Counted from the stretch's first letter, positions 42,612 through 53,967 are shown. The stretch is 64,000 bases of DNA from Paraburkholderia translucens (GCF_020881035.1 NZ_JAJITC010000007.1:62001-126000), one strand, 5' to 3'. Program-made: numbers and translations. The notes: a model not told the origin generated them from the letters alone.

Positions 42612-43838
42612 ATGACGAAGCCGCACCGCCCGCCCACGCAGGCGCCGTTCATCGCGGTTGCCGGCTTGTCCGCGCGTTGGCTCGCGCAGTCGGCGAAGCG
42701 CGCCGGGCTGCACGTCGCCGCGCTCGATATCTTCGGCGACCGCGACACGCGCGAGGCCGCCGAGCTGTGGTTCGACATCGGCGCGGAGGGCAGCGCGCTC
42801 GCGATCGATCGGGGGCGGCTCGTCGACGCGCTTACCCGTCTCGCGCGTCTGCCCGATTTGCTTGGCTGGGTCGGCGCAAGCGGGCTCGAACCGTTGATGC
42901 CGCGGTTGAGCCGCGAACGCGGCTTGCCGCGCTATCTCGGCAACGATGCCGAGGCGATGGCGGCCGTGCGTGAGCCGCGGCGTTTCTTCGCGCTGCTCGA
43001 CGCGTTGCGGATCGCGCATCCTGCCGTGGCGTTCGAGCGGCCCAAGACGGCTGACGGCTGGCTGTTCAAACGCGCGGACGGCTGTGGCGGCACGCATATC
43101 CAACCCGCCACGGCGTTCGGCGCAGGCACCGGTTCCACATGCGGCTACTTCCAGCGGGTCGGCGAGGGCCGCTCGCTGTCGGCGCTTTTCATTGGCGCGC
43201 AGGGCCGTGCGCATGTGCTCGGCTTCGCCGCGCAGCTCACCTGCGCGATTGGCGATCGGGGCTTCGTGCATGCGGGCTCGATCGGTCCGATCGAACTGCC
43301 GCCCGCGCTCGGCGCACGCATCCAGGAAGCGCTCGACGCGCTGTGCGCGCGCACCGGTCTCGTCGGCATCAACAGCTGCGACTTTCTCTCGGACGGCACC
43401 ACGTTCGACGTGCTCGAAATCAACGCGCGCCCGTCGTCGACGATGGCGCTCTACGAGACCGCGTCGCCCGATGCATGGCCAGCCGGCCTGCTCGCGTGTC
43501 ATCTCGACGCGTGCCGCCACGGCCGCCCGCCATCGGCCGCGAGTCTCGCGCTGTCCCGTGAGCCGCGCTGGCGCGCCGGCCAGCGGGTGCTGTTCGCGCA
43601 GCGGCCTTTTACCGTCTCGCCAGCCTTCTCCGACGCCTGCCTGCACGACCCGCAATGCCGCGACGTGCCGATGCCCGGTACTCGCATCGAGGCAGGGCAA
43701 CCGGTCTGCACGCTGCACGTGCGCGCGGCGTCGGTGGACGCGGTGCGCGCCGCGCTCGATGCGCAGCACGAACGCGTCGTCCAACGAATCGAAACCTGCG
43801 ATGAATCCGACCATGCCTGCCTCCACGACCATAGCTGA
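42612..43838 (+). CDS. ATP-grasp protein of the H4MPT cluster
   Basis: This 408-residue protein has the ATP-grasp fold: an N-terminal Rossmann-like region (FIAVAGLSARWLAQSAKRAG), an ATP-binding part (GWLFKRADGCGGTHI) and the Mg-binding end DVLEINARPSSTMALYE. Proteins of this type recur in bacterial H4MPT gene islands and are needed for cofactor synthesis. The ligation performed is not established to my knowledge. The last 38 bases overlap the start of mch in another frame, so the two are tightly coupled. Confidence 0.83.
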   Translation: MTKPHRPPTQAPFIAVAGLSARWLAQSAKRAGLHVAALDIFGDRDTREAAELWFDIGAEGSALAIDRGRLVDALTRLARLPDLLGWVGASGLEPLMPRLSRERGLPRYLGNDAEAMAAVREPRRFFALLDALRIAHPAVAFERPKTADGWLFKRADGCGGTHIQPATAFGAGTGSTCGYFQRVGEGRSLSALFIGAQGRAHVLGFAAQLTCAIGDRGFVHAGSIGPIELPPALGARIQEALDALCARTGLVGINSCDFLSDGTTFDVLEINARPSSTMALYETASPDAWPAGLLACHLDACRHGRPPSAASLALSREPRWRAGQRVLFAQRPFTVSPAFSDACLHDPQCRDVPMPGTRIEAGQPVCTLHVRAASVDAVRAALDAQHERVVQRIETCDESDHACLHDHS

Positions 43839-44841
43839 CCCTTGCGCGCCGGCCGCGCCGCCGAGCGTGAACGCGCTGTCCGAGCACCTCGTCGCGCGGC
43901 TCGTCGAGCATGCGGCGCACCTCGGTGTCGCCCTCACCCGCACAGCCGGCGGCACCGTGATCGCCGACGCCGGCGTCGACGCGCGCGGCAGCCTCGACGC
44001 CGGTCTGCTGATCGCGCGCATCTGCATGGGTGGACTCGGCCGCGTCGCGGTACGCGCGAACTTCGAGGCCGCGCCGCTGTGGCCGACCATGCTCGAAGTC
44101 AGCACGTCGTTGCCGGTGCTCGCGTGTCTCGGCAGCCAATACGCCGGTTGGAGCCTGTCGGCAACCAAGGAGCAGACCGGCGGCAAGAAGTTCTTCTCGC
44201 TCGGCTCGGGGCCCGCGCGCGCGCTCGCGGTCAAGGAGCCGCTATTCGACGAGCTCGGCTATCGCGACCGCCACGAACGCGGCGCGCTCGTGCTCGAAGT
44301 GGACCGTTTGCCGCCGCAGGTCGTCATCGACAAGGTGCTGCACGACTGCGGCCTCGCGCCCGAACACCTGACGCTGATCGTCACGCCGACACACTCTGTC
44401 GCGGGTACGGTACAGGTCGTCGCCCGCGTCGTCGAAGTTGCGCTGCACAAGGTGCACGTGCTCGGCGTGCCGCTCGATGAGGTCGTTGCGGGCACGGGCT
44501 CGGCGCCGCTGCCGCCGCCCGCGCCCGACGGCATTCAGGCGATGGGCCGCACCAACGACGCGATCCTGTACGGCGGCCGCGTGCATCTGACCGTGAAGCA
44601 CGACGCGATCGCCCAGCGTCTCGCCGACAGCCTGCCCTCCGTCCATTCGCGCGACTACGGCCGGCCGTTCGCCGACGTTTTCACGGCCGTCAAGTTCGAC
44701 TTCTACCAGATCGATCCCGCGCTGTTCGCGCCCGCCGAGGTGTGGGTCAGCAGCCTCGAAAGCGGCGCGACCTATCATGGCGGCCGGCTCGACGCCGGGC
44801 TGCTGCAAAAACAGTGGGGCGGCCAGTCCGCCGCGCGATGA
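43801..44841 (+). CDS. mch: Methenyl-H4MPT cyclohydrolase
   Basis: This 346-residue protein shows the Mch landmarks LDAGLLIARICMGGLGRV, EVSTSLPVLACLGSQYAGW, SLGSGPARALAVKEPLFDELGY (in parts) and GGRVHLTVKHD. Mch hydrolyses N5,N10-methenyl-H4MPT to N5-formyl-H4MPT, the step after MtdB. The start is ATG 43801, inside the end of the preceding gene, and ATG 43813 is an alternative. The stop overlaps the next start as ATGATG. Confidence 0.94.
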   Translation: MNPTMPASTTIADPCAPAAPPSVNALSEHLVARLVEHAAHLGVALTRTAGGTVIADAGVDARGSLDAGLLIARICMGGLGRVAVRANFEAAPLWPTMLEVSTSLPVLACLGSQYAGWSLSATKEQTGGKKFFSLGSGPARALAVKEPLFDELGYRDRHERGALVLEVDRLPPQVVIDKVLHDCGLAPEHLTLIVTPTHSVAGTVQVVARVVEVALHKVHVLGVPLDEVVAGTGSAPLPPPAPDGIQAMGRTNDAILYGGRVHLTVKHDAIAQRLADSLPSVHSRDYGRPFADVFTAVKFDFYQIDPALFAPAEVWVSSLESGATYHGGRLDAGLLQKQWGGQSAAR

Positions 44842-45857
44842 TGCTCACGCCATTCACGCCGACCGGCGCGACGCACACGGGCCTGCGCATCGCGATCATG
44901 ACGGACGAAACCGGCTGGCACACCGGCCGGCTGAAAAAAGCGTTCCGCACGCGCGGCGCCGAAGCGCGTTGCGTCGATCTCGCGGATTGCCGGATCGACA
45001 CGACCTTGCCGCACGGGCTCGCCGTGCCGGGCTTCGGCCGCACGTTGCCGGACGCCGTGTTCGTGCGCGGCATCGCCGGCGGCAGCTTCGAGCAGGTGAC
45101 ACTCCGGCTCGGCATCCTGCACGCGCTGCGCGAGTCGGGCGTGCCGGTCTATAACGATGCGCGCGCGATCGAGCGCAGCGTCGACAAGTCGATGACGAGC
45201 TTCCTGCTGCATCGCGCGGGCGTGCCGACGCCAGCCACCTGGGCCGGCGAATCCGCGGCGTTCGCGCAGCGCGTGCTGATGCGCGAAGCGGCCGCCGGCC
45301 GCCAGGTCGTGCTCAAGCCGCTGTTCGGCTCGCAAGGCCACGGCCTCAAACGGCTCGGCGCGCGTGGCGGGCTGCTCGCGCCGTTGCCCTCGCTCGCGCG
45401 TTACCGGCAGGTCGCGTATCTGCAGCGCTTCGTCGCCGGATGCCGGCCAGGCTTCGACTGGCGCGTGCTGGTGATCGGCGGCAAGGCGGTCGCGGCGATG
45501 CGGCGCAGCGGCGGCAAGGGCTGGATTCACAACGTCGCGCAAGGCGCGCGCTGCGAGCCCGCCGAACTGACACTCGCGCTCGCGCAGACCGCCGTGCGCG
45601 CAACCGCCGCGCTCGGGCTCGACTACGCCGGCGTGGACCTGATCCCGGACCCCGGCGACGACGCGCTGCCGCTTGTCCTCGAAGTCAACGGCGTGGCGGC
45701 GTGGCGCGGCTTGCAGTCGGTCGTGCCGCTCGATATCGCGGACGCGCTCGTCGACGATCTGCTCGATCGCAAGCTCGCGGCGCAGCAGCGCGTGAACCAG
45801 CAGGCCCAGGAAGCGGATGCCGGATTGCCTGAGCGGTCTCCGCAGCGCCGGGCGTGA
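44838..45857 (+). CDS. RimK-like ATP-grasp ligase of the H4MPT cluster
   Basis: This 339-residue protein resembles RimK/MptN-type glutamate ligases: RIAIMTDETGWHTGRLKKAF, then VFVRGIAGGSFEQVTLRLGILHAL, VYNDARAIERSVDKSMTSFLL, the ATP-binding VVLKPLFGSQGHGLKRLG and the Mg site LEVNGVAAWRG. Archaeal MptN adds glutamate to the H4MPT side chain, and a comparable ligation is likely here. The start (ATG 44838) overlaps the mch stop, and the stop overlaps the next gene's GTG start. Confidence 0.83.
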   Translation: MMLTPFTPTGATHTGLRIAIMTDETGWHTGRLKKAFRTRGAEARCVDLADCRIDTTLPHGLAVPGFGRTLPDAVFVRGIAGGSFEQVTLRLGILHALRESGVPVYNDARAIERSVDKSMTSFLLHRAGVPTPATWAGESAAFAQRVLMREAAAGRQVVLKPLFGSQGHGLKRLGARGGLLAPLPSLARYRQVAYLQRFVAGCRPGFDWRVLVIGGKAVAAMRRSGGKGWIHNVAQGARCEPAELTLALAQTAVRATAALGLDYAGVDLIPDPGDDALPLVLEVNGVAAWRGLQSVVPLDIADALVDDLLDRKLAAQQRVNQQAQEADAGLPERSPQRRA

Positions 45858-46753
45858 GCGTCATGCCCGACACCCGCGCCATCCCCTTCGAGCACGCGCG
45901 CGCGGCCTTCCTCGAAGCCTGCGCGCTCGATGTCACCACGCCGAAACCCGGCAATGTCAGCACACAAAGCGCCGGCCACGGCATGCACGCCGCACAGTTC
46001 CTCGCCAGCGCGGACGCCTCGCTCGACGCGCTATTCGCCCGGAGCGCCCGGGTGGGACAGCGCATTCTGGACGCGGTGACGCGCACGCGCGCGGCCGTCG
46101 GCTGCAATACGAACCTCGGGATCGTGCTGCTCGTCGCGCCGCTCGCCGCGGCCCTCGAAGCAACCGGCGAACCGCCGGTAGCGGCGCAAGCGTGGCGCGC
46201 GGCGGTCGGCGACGTGCTGAGCCGCCTCGACGTCGAAGACGCACGGCTCGCTTACCGCGCGATCGCGCTCGCCAATCCCGGCGGTCTCGGCGACGCGCCG
46301 GAGCAATCGGTCCACGCGCCGCCGACGATCGGCCTGCGCGACGCGATGCGGCTCGCCAGCGAGCGCGACAGCATCGCGCGGCAATACGCCAACGGCTTCG
46401 CGGACCTGTTCGACACGGGTCTCGCCGCGTACCGCGAAGCCCCCGCGCGGACGCCCGAAACGGCTGACGAAATCGCGATGCTCAACGTGTTTCTCGCGTT
46501 CCTCGGCCGCTGGCCCGACTCTCACATTGTGCGCAAGCACGGCGTCGCGCTGGCGCAGAGTGTCACGCTGATGGCACGCCAACAGCACGCGCGCTGGCGC
46601 CAAACGCCGGCCGCCGCGCGCTGCTCGGCGAGCGATCCGCAGCTCGATGCCTGGGATGCCGAACTGAAGGCGCACGCGATCAATCCCGGCACCAGCGCGG
46701 ACCTCGCGGTCGCCACGCTGTTCGTCGCGCGTTGCATCGAAGCGCACCGCTAG
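45854..46753 (+). CDS. CitG/MdcB-like (triphosphoribosyl-dephospho-CoA synthase family) protein
   Basis: This protein of 299 residues, or 296 if it starts at ATG 45863, belongs to the all-helical CitG family (ARAAFLEACALDVTTPKPGNVS, NTNLGIVLLVAPLAAAL, and the end of the core INPGTSADLAVATLFV). CitG transfers triphosphoribose from ATP to dephospho-CoA for citrate lyase, but no citrate or malonate decarboxylase is here. Homologues in H4MPT islands are therefore thought to make a ribose-phosphate-containing part of the pterin cofactor, which is inference. Its GTG start overlaps the preceding stop (GTGA). Confidence 0.85.
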   Translation: MSVMPDTRAIPFEHARAAFLEACALDVTTPKPGNVSTQSAGHGMHAAQFLASADASLDALFARSARVGQRILDAVTRTRAAVGCNTNLGIVLLVAPLAAALEATGEPPVAAQAWRAAVGDVLSRLDVEDARLAYRAIALANPGGLGDAPEQSVHAPPTIGLRDAMRLASERDSIARQYANGFADLFDTGLAAYREAPARTPETADEIAMLNVFLAFLGRWPDSHIVRKHGVALAQSVTLMARQQHARWRQTPAAARCSASDPQLDAWDAELKAHAINPGTSADLAVATLFVARCIEAHR

Positions 46754-46812
46754 ACCTGGATCGGCCTGGCCGGACCTTTGCCGTTTTCCGCCAGCAAGAA
46801 CGCGTCCCCGCC

Positions 46813-46828
46813 TGGCACGGAACCTGTT
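46813..46828 (+). promoter_or_regulatory. Candidate sigma-54 promoter of fae
   Basis: TGGCACG at 46813-46819 matches the -24 element exactly (with a C before it). After four bases CTGTT stands where TTGCW is expected, so the -12 element keeps TG but has T for C. It lies about 105 bases before the fae start, in the only real gap in this operon. An AcoR-like sigma-54 activator gene lies 2 kb downstream. The match at -12 is imperfect. Confidence 0.4.
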
Positions 46829-46933
46829 AGTTAGTACCGCCGTGCATTCCCGCTCCGCTCTCGCGATGCTGTTCTGGACTGTCGCAGGCGGCGCCTCGTC
46901 AGCAGGTCCATACCTACTCATTGGAGGAACAGA

Positions 46934-47443
46934 ATGGCCAAGATCAACCGCGTCATGATCGGTGAGTCGCTCGTCGGCGACGGCAACGAGGTCGCGCACA
47001 TCGACTTGCTGATCGGACCGCGAGGTTCGGCTGCGGAGACTGCGTTCTGCAACGCCCTCACCAACAACAAGGACGGCTTCACTTCGCTGCTCGCCGTCGT
47101 TGCCCCCAATCTCATCACGAAGCCCAACACGATCCTGTTCAACAAGGTGACGATCAAGGGCGCCAAGCAGGCCGTGCAGATGTTCGGTCCGGCGCAGCAT
47201 GCTGTCGCGCTCGCGGTGGCCGACAGCGTCGAAGACGGCACGATCCCGCAGGACGAGGCCGACGATCTGTTCCTCTGCGTCGGTGTCTTCATCCACTGGC
47301 AGGCCGAGGACGACAAGAAGATCCAGCAGTTCAACTATCAGGCGACGCGCGAGGCCATCAAGCGCGCGGTCGGCGGCGAACCGAGCGCGTCCGAAGTGGT
47401 GGCGAAGAAGGGCACCGTCGCGCATCCGTTCGCGCCGAACTGA
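46934..47443 (+). CDS. fae: Formaldehyde-activating enzyme
   Basis: This 169-residue protein is unmistakably Fae: [28 protein letters not shown] in parts, with the proposed catalytic His in VAHIDLLIG, then [36 protein letters not shown] and the end [10 protein letters not shown]. Fae condenses formaldehyde with H4MPT to methylene-H4MPT, the entry point of the pathway and the main formaldehyde detoxification step. It has a GGAGGAAC site and its own 180-bp leader with a candidate sigma-54 promoter, so it is probably expressed at higher levels than the genes before it. A long perfect hairpin starts inside its stop codon. Confidence 0.97.
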   Translation: MAKINRVMIGESLVGDGNEVAHIDLLIGPRGSAAETAFCNALTNNKDGFTSLLAVVAPNLITKPNTILFNKVTIKGAKQAVQMFGPAQHAVALAVADSVEDGTIPQDEADDLFLCVGVFIHWQAEDDKKIQQFNYQATREAIKRAVGGEPSASEVVAKKGTVAHPFAPN

Positions 47444-47475
47444 CGGCGCCGGCAAGCGTGGGAGGCCGGCGCCGT
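47443..47475 (+). terminator. 11-bp perfect hairpin at the fae stop codon
   Basis: ACGGCGCCGGC (47443-47453) and GCCGGCGCCGT (47465-47475) are perfect complements around an 11-base loop, and the stem begins with the last base of the TGA. There is no T-run, and a co-directional gene follows. It probably protects the abundant fae message from 3' decay or partly terminates. Confidence 0.75.
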
Positions 47476-47610
47476 GAGCGGTGTCGTCGCCGTTGGCGGC
47501 GGCGTTGCCGGCCCCGCCTCCTCGCCCATCCCACTGCCTCGCGGCCGCACGGGACCGCCATCGCACAGCGGTTCGCGAAGCAGGCACCATGCTCTCCGCA
47601 GAGGCATTCA

Positions 47611-47988
47611 ATGACTATCAGATGTCGCGCGCTTCTCGCCCTTCTCTCGCTCCCGCTCGCCGCCCCGCTCGCGTGGGCGGACGGCTACAACTATCCGACC
47701 GAGGGCCGCGTCGAATACGTGCTCAGTTGCATGGACGATAACGGCCACGATTTCGCGAACGTCTACAAGTGCTCATGCGTGATCGACAAGATGGCCGCCT
47801 CGTTGCCGTATGACGAATTCGTCGACCAGGCGACCTTCTCGAAGTACGCGACGCTCGGCGGGGAAGGCGGCGCGGAATTCCGCGTGGACCAGGCGAAGGC
47901 GCAAACGAAGAAGTTCCGCGCGCTGCAAGCCACCGCGTATCAGGCGTGCGGACTCGGCCCGGACAAAACACCGACGGCGGCGAAATGA
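47611..47988 (+). CDS. Small exported protein of unknown function beside fae
   Basis: This 125-residue protein from ATG 47611 has a signal peptide (ALLALLSLPLAAPLAWA) and a mature part with four Cys: VLSCMDDNGHDFANVYKCSCVIDKMAASLPYDEF (written in parts) and YQACGLGP. The CxxxxxxxxxxxxxCxC spacing suggests disulfides in the periplasm. There is no haem motif, since no CxxCH is present. It sits behind fae in the methylotrophy block and may be a periplasmic accessory of methanol oxidation. I know no characterised homologue. Confidence 0.75.
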   Translation: MTIRCRALLALLSLPLAAPLAWADGYNYPTEGRVEYVLSCMDDNGHDFANVYKCSCVIDKMAASLPYDEFVDQATFSKYATLGGEGGAEFRVDQAKAQTKKFRALQATAYQACGLGPDKTPTAAK

Positions 47989-48008
47989 CCGCTGGGTGAA
48001 ATGCCCGA

Positions 48009-48029
48009 GGCGCCCGGCGTATGGGCGCC
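48009..48029. terminator. Hairpin between convergent genes
   Basis: GGCGCCC and GGGCGCC form a perfect seven-pair stem around GGCGTAT between the convergent exported-protein and folB-like genes. Just after it a 15-bp unit with core GCGCCCCGCGCA is repeated in tandem (from about 48025 and 48040). It may serve both strands as a terminator, although no T-run follows. Confidence 0.5.
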
Positions 48030-48062
48030 CCGCGCACGAGCGCCCCGCGCATGGGCACCCCA

Positions 48063-48569
48063 TCAATTCGGCACCAGACCCTCGCCCAGCGACGCGTAAC
48101 GCGCAACCCCCACGCCCGCCGCGGATCCATCGCCGCGGCGCCGCTCGATCTGCACCCCGACGGCGGCGAGGTCGGCAAATTTGGCCGGTTTCGCGAGCGA
48201 CACGCGAACCCAGTGCGCGCCGAAGTCGGCGATCAGCAGTTGCGCGATCGTCTCGGCAAGCGCCTCCAGAAGCCGCACGTGATGCGACGCGAACAGCGCG
48301 AGCAGCGCTTCGCGCACGGCTGCGTAATTGACCGTATCTTCGATCCGGTCCGTCGTGCACGCGCGGATCGCGGGCACGCCGATGGCGAGATTCACGCGTA
48401 CCGGTTGTGCCACATGCTGCTCGCTGCTGTCGATACCGATGACCGTCTGGCTGATAAAGTTCTCGATGAAGACGATGTCGAGGCGCTCGGGCAACGCACC
48501 GGCATGCGCGCCGGCATTCGCGCCGAGGCTGGAAAATGCGGCAAGGCGAACAGTATCGATACGATCCAT
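48063..48569 (-). CDS. Dihydroneopterin aldolase (FolB)-like protein
   Basis: This 168-residue protein starts at ATG 48569 with GGAGGACAT. It has the FolB-type fold with DIVFIENFISQTVIGIDSSEQHVAQPVRVNLAIG (read in parts), the Glu-containing LLEALAETIAQLLIADFG and a final strand WVRVSLAKPAKF. FolB homologues in H4MPT islands are thought to process the dihydroneopterin precursor for methanopterin. The gene is on the strand opposite to its neighbours. The frame extends upstream to 48761, but the ribosome site settles the start. Confidence 0.82.
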   Translation of the reverse strand: MDRIDTVRLAAFSSLGANAGAHAGALPERLDIVFIENFISQTVIGIDSSEQHVAQPVRVNLAIGVPAIRACTTDRIEDTVNYAAVREALLALFASHHVRLLEALAETIAQLLIADFGAHWVRVSLAKPAKFADLAAVGVQIERRRGDGSAAGVGVARYASLGEGLVPN

Positions 48570-48945
48570 GATGTCCTCCGCCGCGGCGCGGCCCAGAATT
48601 GAACAGCCTGTAATGGCGAGCGAAACATTCAGTAGAACGGTAGAACGCCGCGCGGCACACTGTGTGCCGAAGCCGCGACAGGCACACAAGATGCAAACCG
48701 TTTGGCGCGCCCCGATCCAGAAAAGCAAATTTCGGGCACGGTGTGGTAAACCCAGTGTCACTTTCTGTTGAACCGATCTTGCATCGGGCGTAGAGTTTTA
48801 AACACCCGCCTGGTAGCAGGGCCGGTCGCGAGGGTGCGGGCGGACCGAGATGGCGCCACACCAAGGGCAGGCAGGCTTGATAAAGCGGCATTCGCGGCGT
48901 GCGAAGCGCTCACGCTTCCGAAATGGCGCATCGGAGACAAATCCC

Positions 48946-50996
<2,051 letters not shown>

Positions 50997-51000
<4 letters not shown>

Positions 51001-51620
51001 CCGAGTCGTCGCCCCCCAGCGAGTCAGCACCCAAGGCCGCGCGCGAGCTCGCCGACTTCAAGCCGGACGCGCGCTTCGCGTGGTGCGTGACCGGCTCCGG
51101 TCACATGCTCGAAGAATCGATCGCGCTCGCGCGGCGCCTGCCGCGCGTCGATCTCTTTCTGTCCGCGGCGGCCGAGGAAGTGCTGCCGCTCTACGGCTGG
51201 ACGCTCGACAAGCTGCGCGAAACTTTCCGCGTGCTGCGCGACAACAGCGCGAGCGGCGTGCCGGTCGGCATGCTGTATCACGGCGTTTATCACACGGTCG
51301 TGATCGCGCCCGCCACCAGCAACACGGTCGCCAAATGCGCGTACGGCATCTCGGATACGCTGCCGACCAACATGTACGCACAGGCCGGCAAGCAATGCAT
51401 TCCCGGCATCGTCTTTGCATGCGACACCGAACCGAGCGTCATCACGCATAGCCCGGACGAATGGGTCGAACTGCGGCCACGGGCGATCGAACTCGACAAC
51501 GTCGAGCGTCTGGCGCGCTTCGAATACACGACGCTCGCGCGCTCGCTCGACCAACTCGAAACGGCGCTCGCGCAACGCCTCGCGACCCTCGACCTCGCAT
51601 GGACCACATCCTCTTCCTGA
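50997..51620 (+). CDS. dmrB: DmrB/AfpA-type flavoprotein, dihydromethanopterin reductase
   Basis: This 207-residue archaeal-type flavoprotein has ARFAWCVTGSGHMLEESIALARRL, then DLFLSAAAEEVLPLYGW, the FMN-contact HTVVIAPATSNTVAKCAYGISDTLPTNMY (in parts) and GKQCIPGIVFACD. The DmrB family, studied in Burkholderia xenovorans, reduces dihydromethanopterin to H4MPT in the last step of cofactor synthesis. It is coupled to the sigma-54 activator upstream by a 4-bp overlap and overlaps the next gene by 22 bp. Confidence 0.9.
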
Positions 51621-52981
51621 CCGGACGGCTCGCCGAGCCGAGCCTGCTGCGCGTGCTCAACGGCATGGCGCCGACGCCGTTCAGTTGGGAGGTGCGCGAA
51701 ATCGGCCTGCAGGTCGCCGCGCTGATGACCGCCGAGATGATTCAGCGCCGCGTGAGCGCGCCGCTCGCCGCGCAGCGCGTGATCGTGCCGGGCCGCTGCC
51801 GCGGCGATCTCGACGCGTTGAGCGCGCACTATGGCGTGCCGTTCGAACGCGGCCCCGAGGAAGTGAAAGACTTGCCCGAGTATTTCGGCCACAAGGCGAA
51901 GCCGTTCGACCTGAGCCGCTACGACACCGAGATTTTCGCGGAGATCGTCGACGCGCCGCGCCTCGACCTCGACGGCATCGCCGCGCGGGCGCGCGAATAC
52001 AGGAGCCAAGGGGCGGATGTGATCGACATCGGCTGTCTGCCGGACACGCCGTTTCCGCATCTCGAAGACGCGGTGCGGCGGCTCAAGGCCGAAGGCTACC
52101 GCGTGAGCGTCGATTCGATGCGCCACGACGAACTGTTGCGCGGCGGCCGCGCGGGCACCGACTACCTGATGAGCCTGAACATCGACAGTTTGTGGATCGC
52201 CGACGAAGTGCCATCCACGCCGATTCTCGTCTCACGAGAACCCGGCGACGCGGCCTCGCTCGACGCCGCGATCGACGCGCTATCCGCGCGCGGCCGCGCG
52301 TTTCTCGCCGATCCGATTCTCGACCCGATTCCATTCGGCCTGGCCGCGTCGATCGCGCGCTATGTGCGCTTGCGCGAACGCTATCCCGACATCGCGATCA
52401 TGATGGGCATTGGCAACGTGACCGAGCTGACCGAGGCCGACACGAGCGGCATCAACGCGATGCTGCTCGGCATGGCGGCCGAATTGCGCATCAGTGCGGT
52501 ATTGACCACCTCGGTGAGTCTGCATGCGCGGCGCGCGCTGCGCGAAGCCGATGTCGCGCGCCGTGTGATGCATGCCGCGCGCGATGCACAGGTGCTGCCC
52601 AAGGGTATCAGCACCGAACTCGCGACCGTCCACGCGAAACGCCCGTTTCCGTACAGCGCCGATGAAATCGACGAATTCGCACGCGGCGTGCGCGATCCGA
52701 ATTTCCGCGTGCAGGTCAGCACCGACGGCATCCACGTATATAACCGCGACGGCCACCGGCGCGGCGACGATCCATTCGTGCTGTATCCGCAACTGAATCT
52801 CGAGAAAGACGGCGGCCACGCGTTCTATATGGGCGTGCAGCTTGCGCGCGCGGAAATCGCGTGGCGGCTCGGCAAGCGCTTCGACCAGGACCAGCCGCTC
52901 GATTGGGGCTGCGCGCTCGACCGGCCCGAAGAAGATTTGAGCGCCTGGTGCGCGCCGGGCGAGACGATGAAGAAGCGCTGA
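51599..52981 (+). CDS. Dihydropteroate-synthase-like protein (DUF6513 type) of the H4MPT cluster
   Basis: This 460-residue protein begins MDHILFLTGRLAEPSLLRVL (ATG 51599). Its central part is a pterin-binding TIM barrel (YRSQGADVIDIGCLPDTPFP, YRVSVDSMRHDELLRGGRAG, MMGIGNVTELTEADTSGINAML), as in dihydropteroate synthase. An N-terminal extra domain and a C-terminal segment (about 400-460) set it apart from FolP. In H4MPT producers it is the candidate for joining the pterin to beta-RFAP, which is inference from family and context. It overlaps the dmrB end by 22 bp. Confidence 0.85.
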   Translation: MDHILFLTGRLAEPSLLRVLNGMAPTPFSWEVREIGLQVAALMTAEMIQRRVSAPLAAQRVIVPGRCRGDLDALSAHYGVPFERGPEEVKDLPEYFGHKAKPFDLSRYDTEIFAEIVDAPRLDLDGIAARAREYRSQGADVIDIGCLPDTPFPHLEDAVRRLKAEGYRVSVDSMRHDELLRGGRAGTDYLMSLNIDSLWIADEVPSTPILVSREPGDAASLDAAIDALSARGRAFLADPILDPIPFGLAASIARYVRLRERYPDIAIMMGIGNVTELTEADTSGINAMLLGMAAELRISAVLTTSVSLHARRALREADVARRVMHAARDAQVLPKGISTELATVHAKRPFPYSADEIDEFARGVRDPNFRVQVSTDGIHVYNRDGHRRGDDPFVLYPQLNLEKDGGHAFYMGVQLARAEIAWRLGKRFDQDQPLDWGCALDRPEEDLSAWCAPGETMKKR

Positions 52982-53039
52982 AAAGCGGCGCCCCCATGCA
53001 CGGCGGCCGGCTCGCGGCTAAACTTGCAATGAAATCGGC

Positions 53040-53912
53040 TCAGGCGCGCGAGCGACGGTCGATCAGCTGCAGGATCATCGGCGTGAAGATCAGTTGCATC
53101 GCGAGTCCCATCTTGCCGCCCGGCACCACGATCACGTTCGGGCGCGACATGAACGAGTCGTGCAGCATCGTCAGCAGATACTGGAAATCGATGCCCTTCG
53201 GCCGCGCGAAGCGGATCACCACGAAGCTCTCGTCGGGCTGCGGAATCTCGCGGGCGGTAAAGGGATTCGACGTGTCCACGGTCGGCACGCGCTGGAAGTT
53301 CACGTGCGTGCGCGAGAACTGCGGGCAAATGTAGTTCACATAGTCGGGCATGCGCCGCAGGATCGTGTCGACCACGGCTTCGTGCGTATAGCCGCGCATC
53401 GTCTGATCGCGGTGCAGCTTCTGGATCCATTCGAGGTTGATGATCGGCACGACCCCGATCAGCAGATCCGCATGCCGCGCGATGTCGACCTTATCGGTCA
53501 CGGCCGCGCCATGCAGCCCTTCGTAGAACATCAGGTCGGTGCCGGGTGAGACGTCCTCCCACGGCGTGAAGGTGCCGCCGTCCTGCTTGTACAGTTGCGC
53601 TTCAGCCTCGTCGTGCACGTAGTGGCGAAACTGCCCGCTGCCGGTTTCGCCGTAACGCGTGAACAGCATTTCGAGTTCTTCGAGCAGGTTCGCCTCCGGG
53701 CCGAAGTGGCTGAAATCCCGCACACCGTCGCGTTCGCGCTCCATCATCGCCGCGCGCATGCCGTTGCGGTCATAGCGATGGAACGCATCGCCTTCGACGA
53801 TCTGCGCATTGATGTGCTCGCGCCTGAAGATATGTGTGAAGCTCTTCATGACGGTGGTGGTGCCCGCGCCGCTCGAGCCGGTCACCGCGATGATCGGATG
53901 TTTGACTGACAT
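53040..53912 (-). CDS. cbbP: Phosphoribulokinase
   Basis: This 290-residue class I (proteobacterial) phosphoribulokinase begins MSVKHPIIAVTGSSGAGTTT with the P-loop GSSGAGTTT and contains VEGDAFHRYDR and FYEGLHGAAV. It makes ribulose 1,5-bisphosphate from ribulose 5-phosphate and ATP. ATG 53912 gives the family start, and the frame up to 54068 is excess. It is the last gene of the cbbLSXFP operon, 55 bp after cbbF, and convergent with the H4MPT block. Confidence 0.95.
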   Translation of the reverse strand: MSVKHPIIAVTGSSGAGTTTVMKSFTHIFRREHINAQIVEGDAFHRYDRNGMRAAMMERERDGVRDFSHFGPEANLLEELEMLFTRYGETGSGQFRHYVHDEAEAQLYKQDGGTFTPWEDVSPGTDLMFYEGLHGAAVTDKVDIARHADLLIGVVPIINLEWIQKLHRDQTMRGYTHEAVVDTILRRMPDYVNYICPQFSRTHVNFQRVPTVDTSNPFTAREIPQPDESFVVIRFARPKGIDFQYLLTMLHDSFMSRPNVIVVPGGKMGLAMQLIFTPMILQLIDRRSRA

Positions 53913-53967
53913 GCGCTTGTCTCCCGATGACTGGGTTCTGTATGCCGTGCGTGCGGTCAACAGTCCG

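Noticed and set aside
48736..48752. GGGCACG sequence as a sigma-54 promoter for the activator gene
   Set aside because: The -24 part is fair, but the -12 position reads GGTAA instead of TTGCW, too poor to support.
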